The position numbers and the translations under genes are program-made. A model generated the notes under the pieces. That model was given only the letters and a program-made list of their open reading frames with translations, was not told where the DNA came from and did not search any database. Positions 25,251 through 37,029 of a stretch of DNA of 64,000 nucleotides are shown one piece after another; position 1 is the first letter of the stretch; every line of letters begins with the position of its first letter. The stretch lies in NCBI GenBank assembly GCA_015179045.1, contig WHUZ01000004.1, positions 372,001-436,000 of the forward strand, read 5' to 3'. Source of the DNA: Kalaharituber pfeilii. Its lineage: Eukaryota > Ascomycota > Pezizomycetes > Pezizales > Pezizaceae.

Positions 25251-27349
25251 TTGAGTAACACTAATATCTGCACTTCATTCATCAGTTTCCATAAATTTCC
25301 CCACATTGAATAATAATTTCGATTGCAGCAGACATTGTAGAACACTTATTGTGTAGAACTTTGTAGACTTTAAACCTGCCAAACCATTAATATAACCTTC
25401 CAAGTAACATACCAACTAAAGAGAACATGTAGTTACTCACCGTGTAAGAAAACGAATAGCGTGTAGTGTTAGGATGCTGACCGTATGGCGCACAAGAGTA
25501 CCCTGTTTCGCAAGATCATTGCATTGTAGAGCCTAATTGCTTGAGTTCGGCTTCATGTAGCCTTACAACAATTTCAAGGTCAGGCTAGAGCTAGGGACGA
25601 GGCTAAGGCCTAGAATGGCTGGCTGCTGGTCCAGTAGTTTTCCAGAACTGCAAGGTGGTTTCAAGTTCCGCCCGCCATCGCTTTACGGTCCCGTTGTCCG
25701 TTCCATGTATGACACCTTCCACATGTTATACCAACATACTTTGTGATACTTTGGGCCCGCATTCGATTTATAACTAATGAGGATGCAGCAATTCGTATCA
25801 CAATCAACCCACCTTGATTTCTTCCACCTTCACCCATTGAATATATATCACAGCCATCACGTGACACTTGGCTTTTCTCTTGCAATAAGCTCACGTGCTC
25901 ACCTCCAGATTACTCTGCATGTCGTCTTCTGTTTACCGTAATGCAGCGAATAATAAGGGTCTCGTAACCAGGATGATTGGCAAGCTCTGTACAGTTGCTT
26001 AATTGGACATGCGTAATTGAAGGTGCCCTTGAGTCACGTGATAGCCCAGAAACAATACGCACTCAGTAAGCGAGTGAACGAAGCACCCTTCCTGCATATG
26101 GAGTAGCATTCAAGCAGACTGGACCACAGAGTAGCGTTCTGAGCCAGCGTTCTTAGTTAAGCAATTAGCGGCGGCAACATGAAGGGCGGCCACTTACATG
26201 TCTTATATATCGCATCAGCTATTAGGAGCGACAGTCGTCAATCTGAATCTTATATACGAGTATGACCTTACTCGTGAGTTTAATTTTTACGGGTACCGCT
26301 GAAATGAGTCATGATCACGACTGGGATTAACACTACGGGGCATTGAACACTTGATAGGGCCTATTTGGCACGCCGCGTCCTGATGCGCACTTAGATGCTA
26401 GGAGCACTGAAATCAAGAGGTATGACACGAGACTAGAAGCTACACTAACACATACACGTGGTAAGTGCGATGTACTCGAGTATGATACCGCGTATGAACA
26501 GTCTGCACTGAGACTGGTCTGTCATATGTCAGCTAGAACTGCCATTAGTACCAGAGCCTAATGTACGAGTACACAAGGAATGACGCCTGATACTTCATTC
26601 CTCCCACTGTAATTGGGTGGATTGGCTGTGCGAGTGCAAGCTCCACGCTTCGTATTGTTATCGCGTGTGATCAGGAGGGCATCTCATCTCGATCTCTGCG
26701 TACTCCTGGACACGTAAAATCGGCTATGTACACTACTGTGCGTACCTCCGAACCGCTGGAGGAGAGAAGCTCCAATTCATGTGCCTGATCCTGAAGAGAG
26801 GCGAAACAATACTTGAATTTAAGAATGGAGAAAAAGAAACACTCAATACTGCATGCGGGCAAACTGGTTGCGTAGTAGAGTACGGTGCAATCTTGATGCT
26901 CCACTCTGCGCATGCGTCCTGAGTTAATTACTAGTTCTGCTGTCCCGGTGTTTATTTGTGCCGGAGTTGGATCGCCAGCTGCCTTACCTCACGCAGTAAG
27001 GACCCACCCCCCCCCCCAAACTGCGAGGCTGCCTAACACACTGGCTTAACATCCCAGCAACTAACCTGCTCCACAGCAGTCGAGCTCCAATTCCTCAGCT
27101 TCCTTACAATTGCTATCATCTGGACGCCCTCGGCCACCAGAAGGACGCACCTCGACGCACTCAACAGCCTCAATTGACGGGGCTCCGTCGAAAGTAGACC
27201 TGCAGCCTCGCCTTGCTCAATAACTGTCCACTTCCCCCACGCCTTCCAATAGCTGAATTCTGCCAGATCGCACAGCAGATACACGACTTCAACTAGACGC
27301 AATTCATTTCTACCTCATCAAGGAAAAAGTTGATTGACACCTACACGAG
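25251..27349. other. gene-poor stretch, no gene seen
   Basis: Nothing recognisable on either strand. A C-run of 13 bases lies at about 27004. The last few hundred bases presumably contain the cac2 promoter. Confidence 0.4.
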
Positions 27350-29653
27350 ATGAAGGCAATTCCTCTAACGATTCATTGGCACGATCACAATCAGCCGATA
27401 TACAGTGCTCACTTTGAGCCCCATGGTAAAGGTAGACTTGCAACTGCGGGAGGTGATAACAATGTCCGGGTATCTAGCCCCCCCATACCCCAAGGAGTCC
27501 TCCAAATGGTGAAAGATTGCTGATGCTTCCTCTGATGACAGTTATGGAAAGTGCATGGCGGCGAAAACCCCAGAGTTACCTACCTAAGCACACTGGCGAA
27601 GCACAATCAGGCTGTCAATGTAGTGCGGTTTTGTCCGAGAGGTACGTTGAGAACATCCTCATTAAACTGCAATCATTGTAAAGCTTACTTTTCATGCATA
27701 GGGGAAATGCTTGCATCTGCGGGTGATGACGGTACTGTGATTCTCTGGATTCCGTCAGAGAATGGTACTAAAGGCCCAGCGTTCGGCGAGGACGATCTTG
27801 GGGACAAGGAAACTTGGAGGCTTAAGCATATGTGCAGGTCGATGGGGTCAGAAATATATGATCTTGCTTGGTCTCCGGATGGAGTATTCTTCATTACTGG
27901 GAGTATGGATAATATTGCTCGTGTATGGAACGCACAAACAGGTAGAAAGCTCCTGAACTATCTGGGAAATAGGTTCTGACAAGAAAATTTTGCTGCAGGA
28001 CAAATCGTAAGGCAAATCGCTGAACATAACCATTATGTTCAAGGTGTAGCCTGGGACCCACTGAATGAATTTATTGCAACCCAAAGTTCAGACCGCTCTG
28101 TTCACATATACACACTCAAAACGAAAGATGGCCAGTTCACGCTTGCACAGCATGGGAAAATATCCAAGATGGATCTTCCGCCAAGGCGAGTGAGCTCAGG
28201 GAGCCCTGCACCACCTGACTTGCCTCTTCGTACAGGGTTTGTTGGGGATTCATCAGCTGTTATGGCATCGCCAGCGCCGTCAACTCCAGGGACACCCACA
28301 TCATTCTCAATGAATCCCCCAGTGCTCGCGGCTAGTCGGCGTAGCTCATTTGGGTCTTCTCCTTCTCTTAGACGATCTACATCTCCATCGCCCGCCCTTC
28401 CATTGCCAGCAGTTAAACCAATGGAATTTTCGCCAAAAGTGCATGGGCTAGGCGTAAAAAACACCAACATATACTTCAATGAGACGTTAACGTCTTTTTT
28501 CCGCCGCTTGACGTTTACGCCTGATGGCAGTTTATTATTGACACCTGCGGGACAATACAAGACAACACACCCACCAGCCGCAGAAGGTGGGAAGCCAGTA
28601 GACGAAATAATAAACACTGTGTATATCTATACTCGGGCTGGATTAAATAAGCCGCCAATTGCACATCTTCCGGGGCATAAAAAGCCCTCAGTTGCGGTAA
28701 AATGCTCTCCGATTTTATATACCCCACATACGGCAGCAGTGGCGACAAAACATATCACGGTCGATACATCATCAGCTGATGATGCAATATCATCACTCCC
28801 GCCCCCAGCGTTGTCTACTGAGATGGAACCTCCGTCAATTAGCCGTATTCATCTCCAGGCAACATCACAGACTACGAATCCTGCAACACCCGAGCCTTCC
28901 ATACCGGAAATCCCACCCAATGCTGCATTTGCTTTACCCTATCGGATGGTTTATGCTGTTGCTACGCAAGATGCGGTTCTAATCTACGATACGCACCAGC
29001 AGACGCCCATTTGTGTAGTAAGCAATTTACATTATGCTGCATTCACTGACCTCACATGGTATTCTCCCATGGAGCCTTTGCCGGATAAAAGACAAAACTG
29101 ACTTTGCCCCTAGGTCCTCTGATGGTCTCACACTGTTGATGACCTCTACAGATGGTTTCTGCTCTGTTGTTATCTTTGAACCAGACGAGTTGGGACAAGT
29201 ATACACAGGGCCTACTCCACCGCCTGTAACACCCATTTTGTCCGCCTCGAATCAGGTTAGCACACCAAACATGAAAATTTGGCTACCAAAGCTAACCCAT
29301 CACAGCCCACAGTTTCATCCCTTCCTCAGCCGGCACTTACCAGGACCCCTTCTGCCTCTTCAGTAAATACCATATCTTCTCTCAACCAAGGAGCTATGAA
29401 TCTTACGCCAACCATTGCTCCGGTCCCTAGTATAACAGCATCATCCTCATCTAGCATCCCATTAACCACGCCACCCCAGACACCCCTTTCCGGGAGTGTA
29501 TTGGGTAAACGGGAGGGTGAGACGGTAAATACACCAGCACAGGGGCCGTCAGTTGCCACAGAGGAAGGAGGTGATAAAAAGCGAAGAAGAATAGCACCGA
29601 CGGTTGTAAGCCCAGGGATCAGAGTATCATCTCCTACAGAGAAAAACGATTGA
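27350..29653 (+). CDS. cac2: chromatin assembly factor 1 subunit B (Cac2/p60)
   Basis: The middle subunit of CAF-1, which deposits H3-H4 on newly replicated DNA in the nucleus. Six exons (27350-27469, 27542-27641, 27702-27941, 27999-29058, 29114-29255, 29306-29653) give 669 residues. It begins with the family start PLTIHWHDHNQPIYSAHFEP, then WD40 repeats: GGDNNVRLWKV, SAGDDGTVILW, GSMDNIARVWN, TQSSDRSVHIY, a long Ser/Pro insertion, FFRRLTFTPDGSLLLTPAG, FTDLTWSSDGLTLL and FCSVVIFEPDELG. The C-terminal third is disordered, with KKRRRIAP as a likely nuclear localisation signal. The last intron is only 50 nt; without it the frame ends early at 29364-29366. Its internal CTAAC supports splicing. 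Confidence 0.92.
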
Positions 29654-31022
29654 GGATGCAGGAGTTGGGAGAAAATTAGTACTTGCTCTCTGCACAATTG
29701 GGTCTCGTATAATCTGCCAGGCTGTGTGGCTGGCTGTACTCCGCTTTCTCAGTTCCTTGCAATAATGGTCTGGTGTTCGGTAGTCATGTTTGGCGCTCAA
29801 TATTCGGTCCTCGGCATCTTTGCTTGATTTTCTGTTATTTTGAGCTGCTTGCCCTTCACAGCTCTTTGCGTATTCCCTGCGTTTCGTGACTGTTGGATGT
29901 TATATATGCTTGGGGTTTAGATCACACGATCTAAATTCTTCACGATTGTCAGTGTCTTCAACAATACTTTGTTTACAGTGTTATCATGCTACCATACATG
30001 TCAAAGTTCCTGGGAGGAAGCCATTGTTTTTGCCCTATTCAAAAGCAGCAGTGCAACTGCTCTCGTATCCAGACTTTCTCGGAGCACTCATTTTCAGATT
30101 CTTTGTCTCGGGCGTTTAATCTAATTTCATAAACTTTACAAAGAGATTTGAAGTGTTGCTTCTTAAAGCCATGCACGTGGCGCCGCGCGTGGACCTGCCT
30201 CCTTCACGACGGCACCCCGGAGAGTTGATCAACGGTGCCTGAGGTTAAGCTTTGACTAGCCCTCCAGCCATACTCAATTGAGCTGCGTGACGCAGATGGA
30301 GCGGCCTATGCATCGCTGACTGATAAATTTTCTTGGCGGCAGCTGAACTCTTCCAAGTAAGGAACCCAAACAATGTCTTTAACAGTACTCGAGTGTAGTG
30401 ACGGAAAATATTTTATGTGCATGTTTCTCTGGAGAAGGGGGCTGTTTGCAGCTGCTTGGGCGGGGAGCGGGAGAAGCGGTTGGTACAAGAGGAAAAACTG
30501 TCTACCGTTCGAAGTGGTTGTCCAGCATCTTTCATAAAGATGTTCCCGCTCCGTTACGATTAAATCCTAGTGGAACCAGGGTAATCTGTTTTTTTTCTTT
30601 TAAATTTTTGCTTTCTCTTTTTCTCTTTTTTATTTTTTCCTATCCCATATTTCTAATTGTGCATTCCTTAGAATCTAAATATCACTTGCATGTTCTTTAT
30701 CTAGTGCATGTTCGTTCCGTTTGTTTGGCCACTGCTACTTGGTACCCCATCATAGTGGAGAATGTTACTAATCCAAATCTACTGTAGAACTATTTCTAGA
30801 GGGTCTTGGCATGAGACTATGTTTCTCGAAACTGAGCTCGATAGTACAAGTAAAACATGAAAGGCGATCGCGCCAATTGATACTATCCCACCCCATATGA
30901 TATCAAATATAGTTCACTTTGCTTGACCTGCCAATTTAGCGATATTTTATACATAAGCAATATACTATAGTACTGTTACCCTGCAATATTCTGGATCAAC
31001 GAATTTTTCATTGAATCTATCT
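29654..31022. other. intergenic, no gene seen
   Basis: This is the region downstream of cac2. Short unrelated open frames only. A CT/T-rich tract lies at about 30590-30650. Confidence 0.45.
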
Positions 31023-31058
31023 GTTGCCCCTTCGGTTGCCCCTTCGGTTGCCCCTTCT
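31023..31058 (+). repeat. 12-bp tandem repeat, three copies
   Basis: Three head-to-tail copies of GTTGCCCCTTCG, the last ending in T. It is a simple minisatellite in noncoding DNA. Confidence 0.9.
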
Positions 31059-31672
31059 TTGAACATACTGTTCCCAGAGACCATTCATATCATATTGCCG
31101 TATGTACCTCGACGGGTATCTAGCAGTTGAGCTTTCAATGCACATGCAAACCAAGGACTTCAAAGAAAATCTGGTAGAGGATACGTCCAAGCTGGGGTAA
31201 TTAAAAAACCATCTTTTTACAGGTAGACAGTAATACCGGCAAGAATGTTGGACGCTTGAGAAATTAGTCTCATGCCATTGAGATCTTTCATTTGTTAATG
31301 TTACTAGAAGTACCCTTATCAAGCAAACCTGCTGGTAATTGTTACACTGTCTGGATTTTCTACAACTCTAACACACCTGGGACCCAGCTGGTAAGTAAAC
31401 CCCAGTCTGGCTTGAGACTCAAATCATCGCTGAACCAAGGGCTTCAAACACGTTAGTTAGAAGTTCTACCACCAGGACATTCAGTACACATATATTCAAG
31501 TAGAGTTACCGTCTACCTCATTACGGCCAAAAAAATGGCTGATATCAAACTGTCATCATAAGCCTACTTTGGGTATACGCTATGGAACTCTGCAAAGCTT
31601 GTCCATACTCCATATCAGACTTTGAACCTCATTGGCATAATGATCAGGTTTCAGCGGCTACGAACAAGAGCC

Positions 31673-31865
31673 CATGTATCAAATCGAAGCCGGCATAATA
31701 TTCCGCATTGCCAGGCTGTGCTTGGTTCAGCTAGTCAGCGTCGTACCTCCGGATACGAGACTATGTCTTAGGAGTCCATCTATCAAATCGACTCACGATA
31801 CAGACCTGATAGGCTGTGCTTGTTTTAGTTAGCCACGGCTGGTTACGAGATTATGTTGTAGCTTT
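31673..31865 (+). repeat. diverged tandem duplication, unit about 104 bp
   Basis: Two adjacent units share ATCAAATCGA, then GGCTGTGCTTG, then a CGAGACTATG / CGAGATTATG ending, in the same order and spacing. The second unit abuts the Harbinger-like element at 31867. A partial earlier unit may begin near 31640. Confidence 0.6.
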
Positions 31866-31866
31866 A

Positions 31867-32730
31867 GGCCCTGTTTGGTTGACCAACGTATGGCCGATAT
31901 TTCAAGTGGAAACTACGGCAACCAAACGATTTCGTAAGTTTCGCTAGATCCGTTTCGTGCGTTTCTGCCCGCGAAAATTGAAACTGTCCAATGGAGGTGA
32001 GTATAGCCATGTATCATTTCGCTTGCTACAGCAAATCTCACCACACTACCATTGCATCGCATCACAACATCAACATTGCATTACACCACTATTATGGCAG
32101 AACTCAACCCTCATGATATCCTCACTTCAGACCTATTATTGCCAATTGGAATCGAAATAACAGAGTACATGCTGTTATTTTATAATACAACTTCTATGCG
32201 GACATCGGCATTGCAAGGAAATGCTTACTTACAAGAAGCCTATTTTTCAGCAAACCCGCGGTGTCCTTTTGCAAGTACTTTGCATGCCTGTCCAAACTCT
32301 CAAGATACTTTGCAAGTGGTTAACAACTCAGGGATTTATAAAGCCATAGTTCTGACATTTTTGCGTAGGCTGATTGAATGCTATAGCAGAAGGCATAAAC
32401 AGTGATAATCGGCGCTGTTATGGATAGTGATAGCAGTAGTAGCGTGAGACTCGGAATGCAATAGCTGCAATTGACAAGTTTGATATTGTATTTTTATTTT
32501 TATTTTTATTTTTTTTTTTTTGCACAATGAGAGTGTAGCAAACGAACTGTTCTCGTGCCCAGACTGGCCAAATTGCCGATTTTTTTTGCACTGCATAGCT
32601 CTGGCTGGATACGTAGTCAAATTGTAGCAAACAAACACTTCCCCAGTTCCAATTGCACCTTGTACATCGTATCCCGTCTTGGCCATTCACTAATGCTAGG
32701 TCTAAACTATCACTACAGCCAAACAGGACC
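31867..32730. mobile_element. PIF/Harbinger-like DNA transposon, probably non-autonomous
   Basis: The ends are inverted repeats: GGCCCTGTTTGGTTG at 31867-31881 and, on the minus strand, GGTCCTGTTTGGCTG at 32730-32716 (13 of 15 match). They are flanked on both sides by TTA (31864-31866 and 32731-32733), the 3-bp target duplication typical of PIF/Harbinger elements. The element is 864 bp. It holds one plus-strand frame of about 117 codons (32052-32405), with MAELNPHDILTSDLLLPIG inside, that resembles no known transposase domain to me, so it is either a fragment or a captured sequence. A T-rich tract lies near 32490-32521. Confidence 0.75.
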
Positions 32731-32733
32731 TTA

Positions 32734-33730
32734 ATACATCAGATGCTTTCTAGCCGACTCTAATGTCCCTAGAATGCATTAACGCGGTCTCACTATACAC
32801 AGAAAGAATAGCGACTCATTTTGTGACATTTGACAAGAAAAAGCGTACTTCACTGGCCTAGGCAAGAAAAAGCAAATTGCTACAGCAGGTACATGTATCT
32901 GCTATTGTTGACTAGATAAGACGCTGTTTGAGTTCCGTGTTTATAGGACTTCACTACATAGCGACCGCGAAGACGAGAGGAATACGGTGGCAAACTCAAA
33001 CTGAGATGTCCTTGACACGATTTACCCCGGTGCCATCAAGGACTGTGGACGGGAAGACGCTGCAGCAGCGATCGGCTATCTACGATGGACGGAGGTTGGC
33101 GCCGGCCGAGCACAAGTGTTTTCGGAACGCTTGGTACGTCATGAGACTAGCTCGGTATGCATACTCGACGTCTACAAGTAAGTACTAGAATGTACTGAGT
33201 ACTCACTGTTTGGCATGAGACTGACATCATTTTCCTATAGTTTCCCCTTCTTGACACCTTGCACCTCTTTCTTCTTTTCTTTTCTTTTTTTTTTTTCTTT
33301 TTCCCCCCTTGTTTTTGGTTCCTTTCTGCAGCTCTTCGCCGGCAGGCCGCCGCACGACCATCGCGCCGAATTAAACTCAAGTGCAGGCTGGGGATGCCCA
33401 TTGCCCGGCTTGATGCGCTGGGTGGAGGCGTCGGTGATCGCCGGGGCCCTGTTAACAAGCAGCCCGGAAGGGACAGGGTGACCCAATTTCTCGAACCACT
33501 CCAACGACATCCTCGTCGCTGCACCCCCAAGCTAGCCTAACCTGCCTGGTTCTCGGGAACACTTAGCTTTATGCGAAGCTTATCGAGTATGTATATAATC
33601 AGCAAATTCCCTCCACAGCCAGAGAACCCATCCCTAGTGGTCCCGTGCCCATCAATCGCGCACACTTCTTCATCTCATCTCGGCATCTTATTCTGCTGTT
33701 GAATATCTCTCCAGCATATTACTATTCGCC
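32734..33730. other. intergenic, upstream of the uricase gene
   Basis: No gene recognised. Overlapping Arg/Pro-rich frames at 33215-33540 span a T-rich tract and a GC-rich piece and look non-genic. The last 150 bases should carry the uricase promoter. Confidence 0.45.
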
Positions 33731-34813
33731 ATGTACCAACTCTCTGCTGCTCGATATGGAAAGGTACAATCAATGCCTACTTATTTCAATGATACTGTAT
33801 GCTGACCGTATCTTAGGATAACGTCCGCCTCCTCAAAGTCGATAGGGACCCGATATCCAATATCCACACTGTTACAGAGGCAACAGTGTGCGCCCTTGTT
33901 GAGGGAGATATCGATACCTCCTACACCAAGGCCGATAACAGCTGTGTTGTTGCAACAGACTCTATCAAGAATACCATTTATAGTAAGTGGTTTTCCGCTG
34001 TTTTCCGATTTAACCCGTCACAACCTCAAAATAACACCTTTACAGTTCTTGCCAAGCAAAATCCAGTCAATCCTCCGGAGCTCTTCGGTGCCATTCTCGC
34101 GAATCACTTTGTCGGGAAGTACAAGCACATCCATGCAGCTCACATCAAGATTGTCACTCACCGATGGACCCGCTACGGCGTGGACGGCAAGCCGCATCCT
34201 CACTCGTTCCTCCGAGACGGCACTGAGACCAGGAACGTTGAGGTAACCTGCAAGGAAGGCTCCGGAATTTTCATCAAGTCAGGAATTCAGAACCTTACTG
34301 TCCTCAAGAGTACTGGCTCTGCCTTCCACAGCTTCCACAGGGATGAGTTCACCACCCTCAAGGAGACTTGGGACAGGATTCTGAGCACTGATGTCAATGC
34401 CACGTGGGAATGGCGCTCGTTTGCCAGCCTTGAGGATGTCAAGAATGGTGACTGCCGCTTTACCAAAGCATGGGAGAATGCCCGCACTATTACCCTCAGA
34501 ACTTTCGCTCTCGATGGCTCCGTAAGTGTTCAGGCTACCATGTACAAGATGGCTGACCAGATCCTGGCTGCCGCTCCCGAAGTCCAACACGTCGAGTACA
34601 GTTTACCAAACAAGCATTACTTTGAGATTGGTATGTTCATAGTGTGTCGATTCACCCCACTGGGTTCAAAACCGGAAGCTAACTATCTCTGGAGATCTCT
34701 CCTGGCACAAGGGCCTGCAGAACACAGGCAAGGATGCCGAAGTGTATGCTCCCCAGTCTGACCCTAACGGCTTGATCAAGTGCAGGGTCTCCCGTGTCAA
34801 GGCCAAATATTAA
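33731..34813 (+). CDS. uaZ: urate oxidase (uricase)
   Basis: Uricase oxidises urate to 5-hydroxyisourate in purine catabolism, normally in peroxisomes. Four exons (33731-33763, 33817-33982, 34046-34630, 34695-34813) give 300 residues, against about 302 in Aspergillus. The catalytic set known from the A. flavus enzyme is present: Lys11 in RYGKDN, the Thr of VVATDS, the Gln of VSVQATMYKMADQIL, and the His of LPNKHYFEIDLSWH. KHIHAAHIKI and the DPNGLIKC tail also match. The C-terminus reads SRVKAKY, where Aspergillus ends in the peroxisome signal SKL; AKY is not a standard PTS1. All intron phases close, so the ending is not an obvious splice mistake. Confidence 0.95.
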
Positions 34814-35775
34814 ATCAAACCCCATTACCCTCAACAATGCATACAGTACGGCATACAATTACGTTTAATATGATTACCGGCGTTTACGACAGGGAAAGTT
34901 TTGTTTATTATGATAGCTATCTTGCCTAACCGAATGGCTATGTATTCCTTCCGTTTCCCATCGACTTTAGGGTGTTCGGACATGTTACGATAGGAAAGTG
35001 TAGGTTATTAATTAGGGGGATTATATTTCTTGTATATACCTTATTTACTAGCGTGTTTATTGTACTGAAATTTGAATCCGTGAAATGGATACATATCAAG
35101 GAAACGACTCAAGTATGTCTTGCCCATCAACAGACTAGCCATGTCGCTTACCTCCTGCATTAAGTACATTGTACTAAGTTTATGGAAGCATTGTACTCAA
35201 GCCAAAAGCAAATAGAACATATGAGATATCCATGCGGTCTGGAGAGTCGGCTTTGAAGCTGGTGCTCATATATAACTAGTTGGCGTGAATTAGCGACTTA
35301 CGCCTAAAGAAGGTATGCGTAAGTACATCATGTTCATCCACATGTCATTTATCGATCATTTGACTAATGGGAGGCTTATGTGGTCACAGTTGAGCTTTAA
35401 CGTTTTTAATGTTGGTTCAATTAGTATACAGGTATTGCAAATCCGTGTGCGTGTGTGTATGTGTGTGTTAAGGGAGAGAGGGAGGGGGAGCAAATGTTGT
35501 ACAGCTACATATTACATCCCAATTCATATGTAACTATGAAATTAAGTATAATGCCTTATGTATAGAGCGGAATATTGGTTTAAAGCAAGGCCATTGTGGA
35601 GAGATAGCAGTTGGGGTATTGATACTTCACTCTCATGAGACAAGTGTACGTCACCGAAGGAATATTAGAATTGTATATGTACATGTCAATTCACAGCTCT
35701 TTTCTCCACTTCACCCGATGCCAGCGTCCACTCAATGCGTGCCATCCAATACTGTTGGATTATATCAAACTCTAT
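34814..35775. other. intergenic, convergent 3' ends
   Basis: This lies between the 3' ends of the uricase and uL13m genes. A GT-rich run (GTGTGCGTGTGTGTATG) lies at about 35443. No gene recognised. Confidence 0.5.
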
Positions 35776-36663
35776 TTATGCGGATGCAGAAGCGAAAGAA
35801 GGATTCATTTTTTGTGGGGAAGCGGTAGCAGTGGTAAGGGCGTCTTGTACAGGGGTTTGTGATTCTGAGGATTCGAATTTGGCAGTTTTTGATTGGTGGA
35901 GTTGAGCATTGGGGGAGAGGACGTTCATTTTGAGGATGTTTCGGTTGTGGGGGTGACCAAGTCCGTCGTAAGCTGTAAGGTGTATCCACATATAATGTTA
36001 GCAACCATCTTTCAGTAGTCTTCCTCTGGCTTGTGCGTTTGTAGCGGTGTTGGCTTTTGACATACCCTTCAGCCTACTCAACCTCACATTTCGCAACTTA
36101 TTCTTCGGCAGCATCCCGCTCACGGCCTTCCGTAAAATTTCTGCGCCGCCAAATTTGGCGATCATCTTGTCCATGGTGAGCTCCTTTAGACTTCCTGGTC
36201 GGGTGCTGTGCGAGTAGTATTTCTTCTGAAACCGCTTTTTGCCAGTGGTACGGATGTCATGGCAGCCGACAGCAACAACGTAATCGCCGCAATCCGCTGA
36301 CGGGCCTTTAGTAACTACTTCTCATCCCCTCGGAGATTTGATGATGGTGCTAGTAGTAGGAGGAGTTGAACGAACGTAGGATTGGCGGAAGGGATACGAC
36401 GTACTGCTAGGATCGTATATCGGCTTATGCTTCCCCATCAGTGTCATCGCAATCGACGACGCAATTCGTCCTAAGGAGCGAGGATCGGTGCCGACATCAA
36501 TGTAGTGCCATGAGCGGCTGTACGCGAGGGCGGTCTACCACCTCATTAGATTGGAACGCACTCAACTGTGGGATGTAGGGTATCGTTGAATATCACAAGC
36601 AAAAGCGCAAAGGAGCGAGATAGAAGAAAGGGAAGACAGTACCCGCCCGATGGTAGTCGACAT
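35776..36663 (-). CDS. mrpl23: mitochondrial ribosomal protein uL13m (MRPL23 family)
   Basis: A large-subunit protein of the mitochondrial ribosome. Four minus-strand exons (36663-36643, 36534-36405, 36296-36066, 35972-35776) give 192 residues. It starts MSTTIGR, then [48 protein letters not shown], the [20 protein letters not shown] segment, [20 protein letters not shown] and [11 protein letters not shown], all typical of uL13. Exons 1-2 and 3-4 were recovered by family match and phase; without the last intron (donor GGTATGT, branch GCTAAC) the frame ends early in an unrelated tail. The C-terminal 40 residues after NRNILK are Ser/Ala-rich and not conserved. It shares an upstream region with ccs1. 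Confidence 0.9.
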
Positions 36664-37029
36664 GGGGTTTCAGCGCACCTGCAGTGATACTGGGGGGGAG
36701 GGGGTTTGTGCGGTTTCTCGGGGAAGATGTCGTGGGATCGGCCCGGTGCCATAGAGGCGGGATGTTGATATCTTGGCGGGAAACAGCCATTTGCCCCACC
36801 TGACGATATGCTTCATAGCACGTGATTTTAGCCCTGCAAGGGTCAAGGCAGGTTGGCATACAGGTTGCATACCTCAAAGGGTTATTGCCAGACTGCAGGT
36901 TGATGCTACTAAGTAGTAATAATAATAATTAAATGGATGAGCAACACTGCTCTAAACCTAAACATTTCTCTTTCTAAGGCGCCAAGTGCATTGCATCAGA
37001 AATTATCCTTTGTTTCATCGCAAACGGCC
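36664..37029. promoter_or_regulatory. shared divergent promoter of mrpl23 and ccs1
   Basis: The start codons of uL13m (minus) and Ccs1 (plus) are 366 bp apart and face away from each other. Both promoters must lie here or overlap the 5' ends. No specific binding site was identified. Confidence 0.6.

Noticed and set aside
26671..27302. Two minus-strand open frames upstream of cac2
   Set aside because: Short, with unusual composition, and overlapping the likely cac2 promoter; no homology recognised.
28102..28617. Minus-strand open frame of 171 codons
   Set aside because: Antisense shadow of the cac2 Ser/Pro-rich insertion; no family resemblance and codon bias explained by the sense strand.
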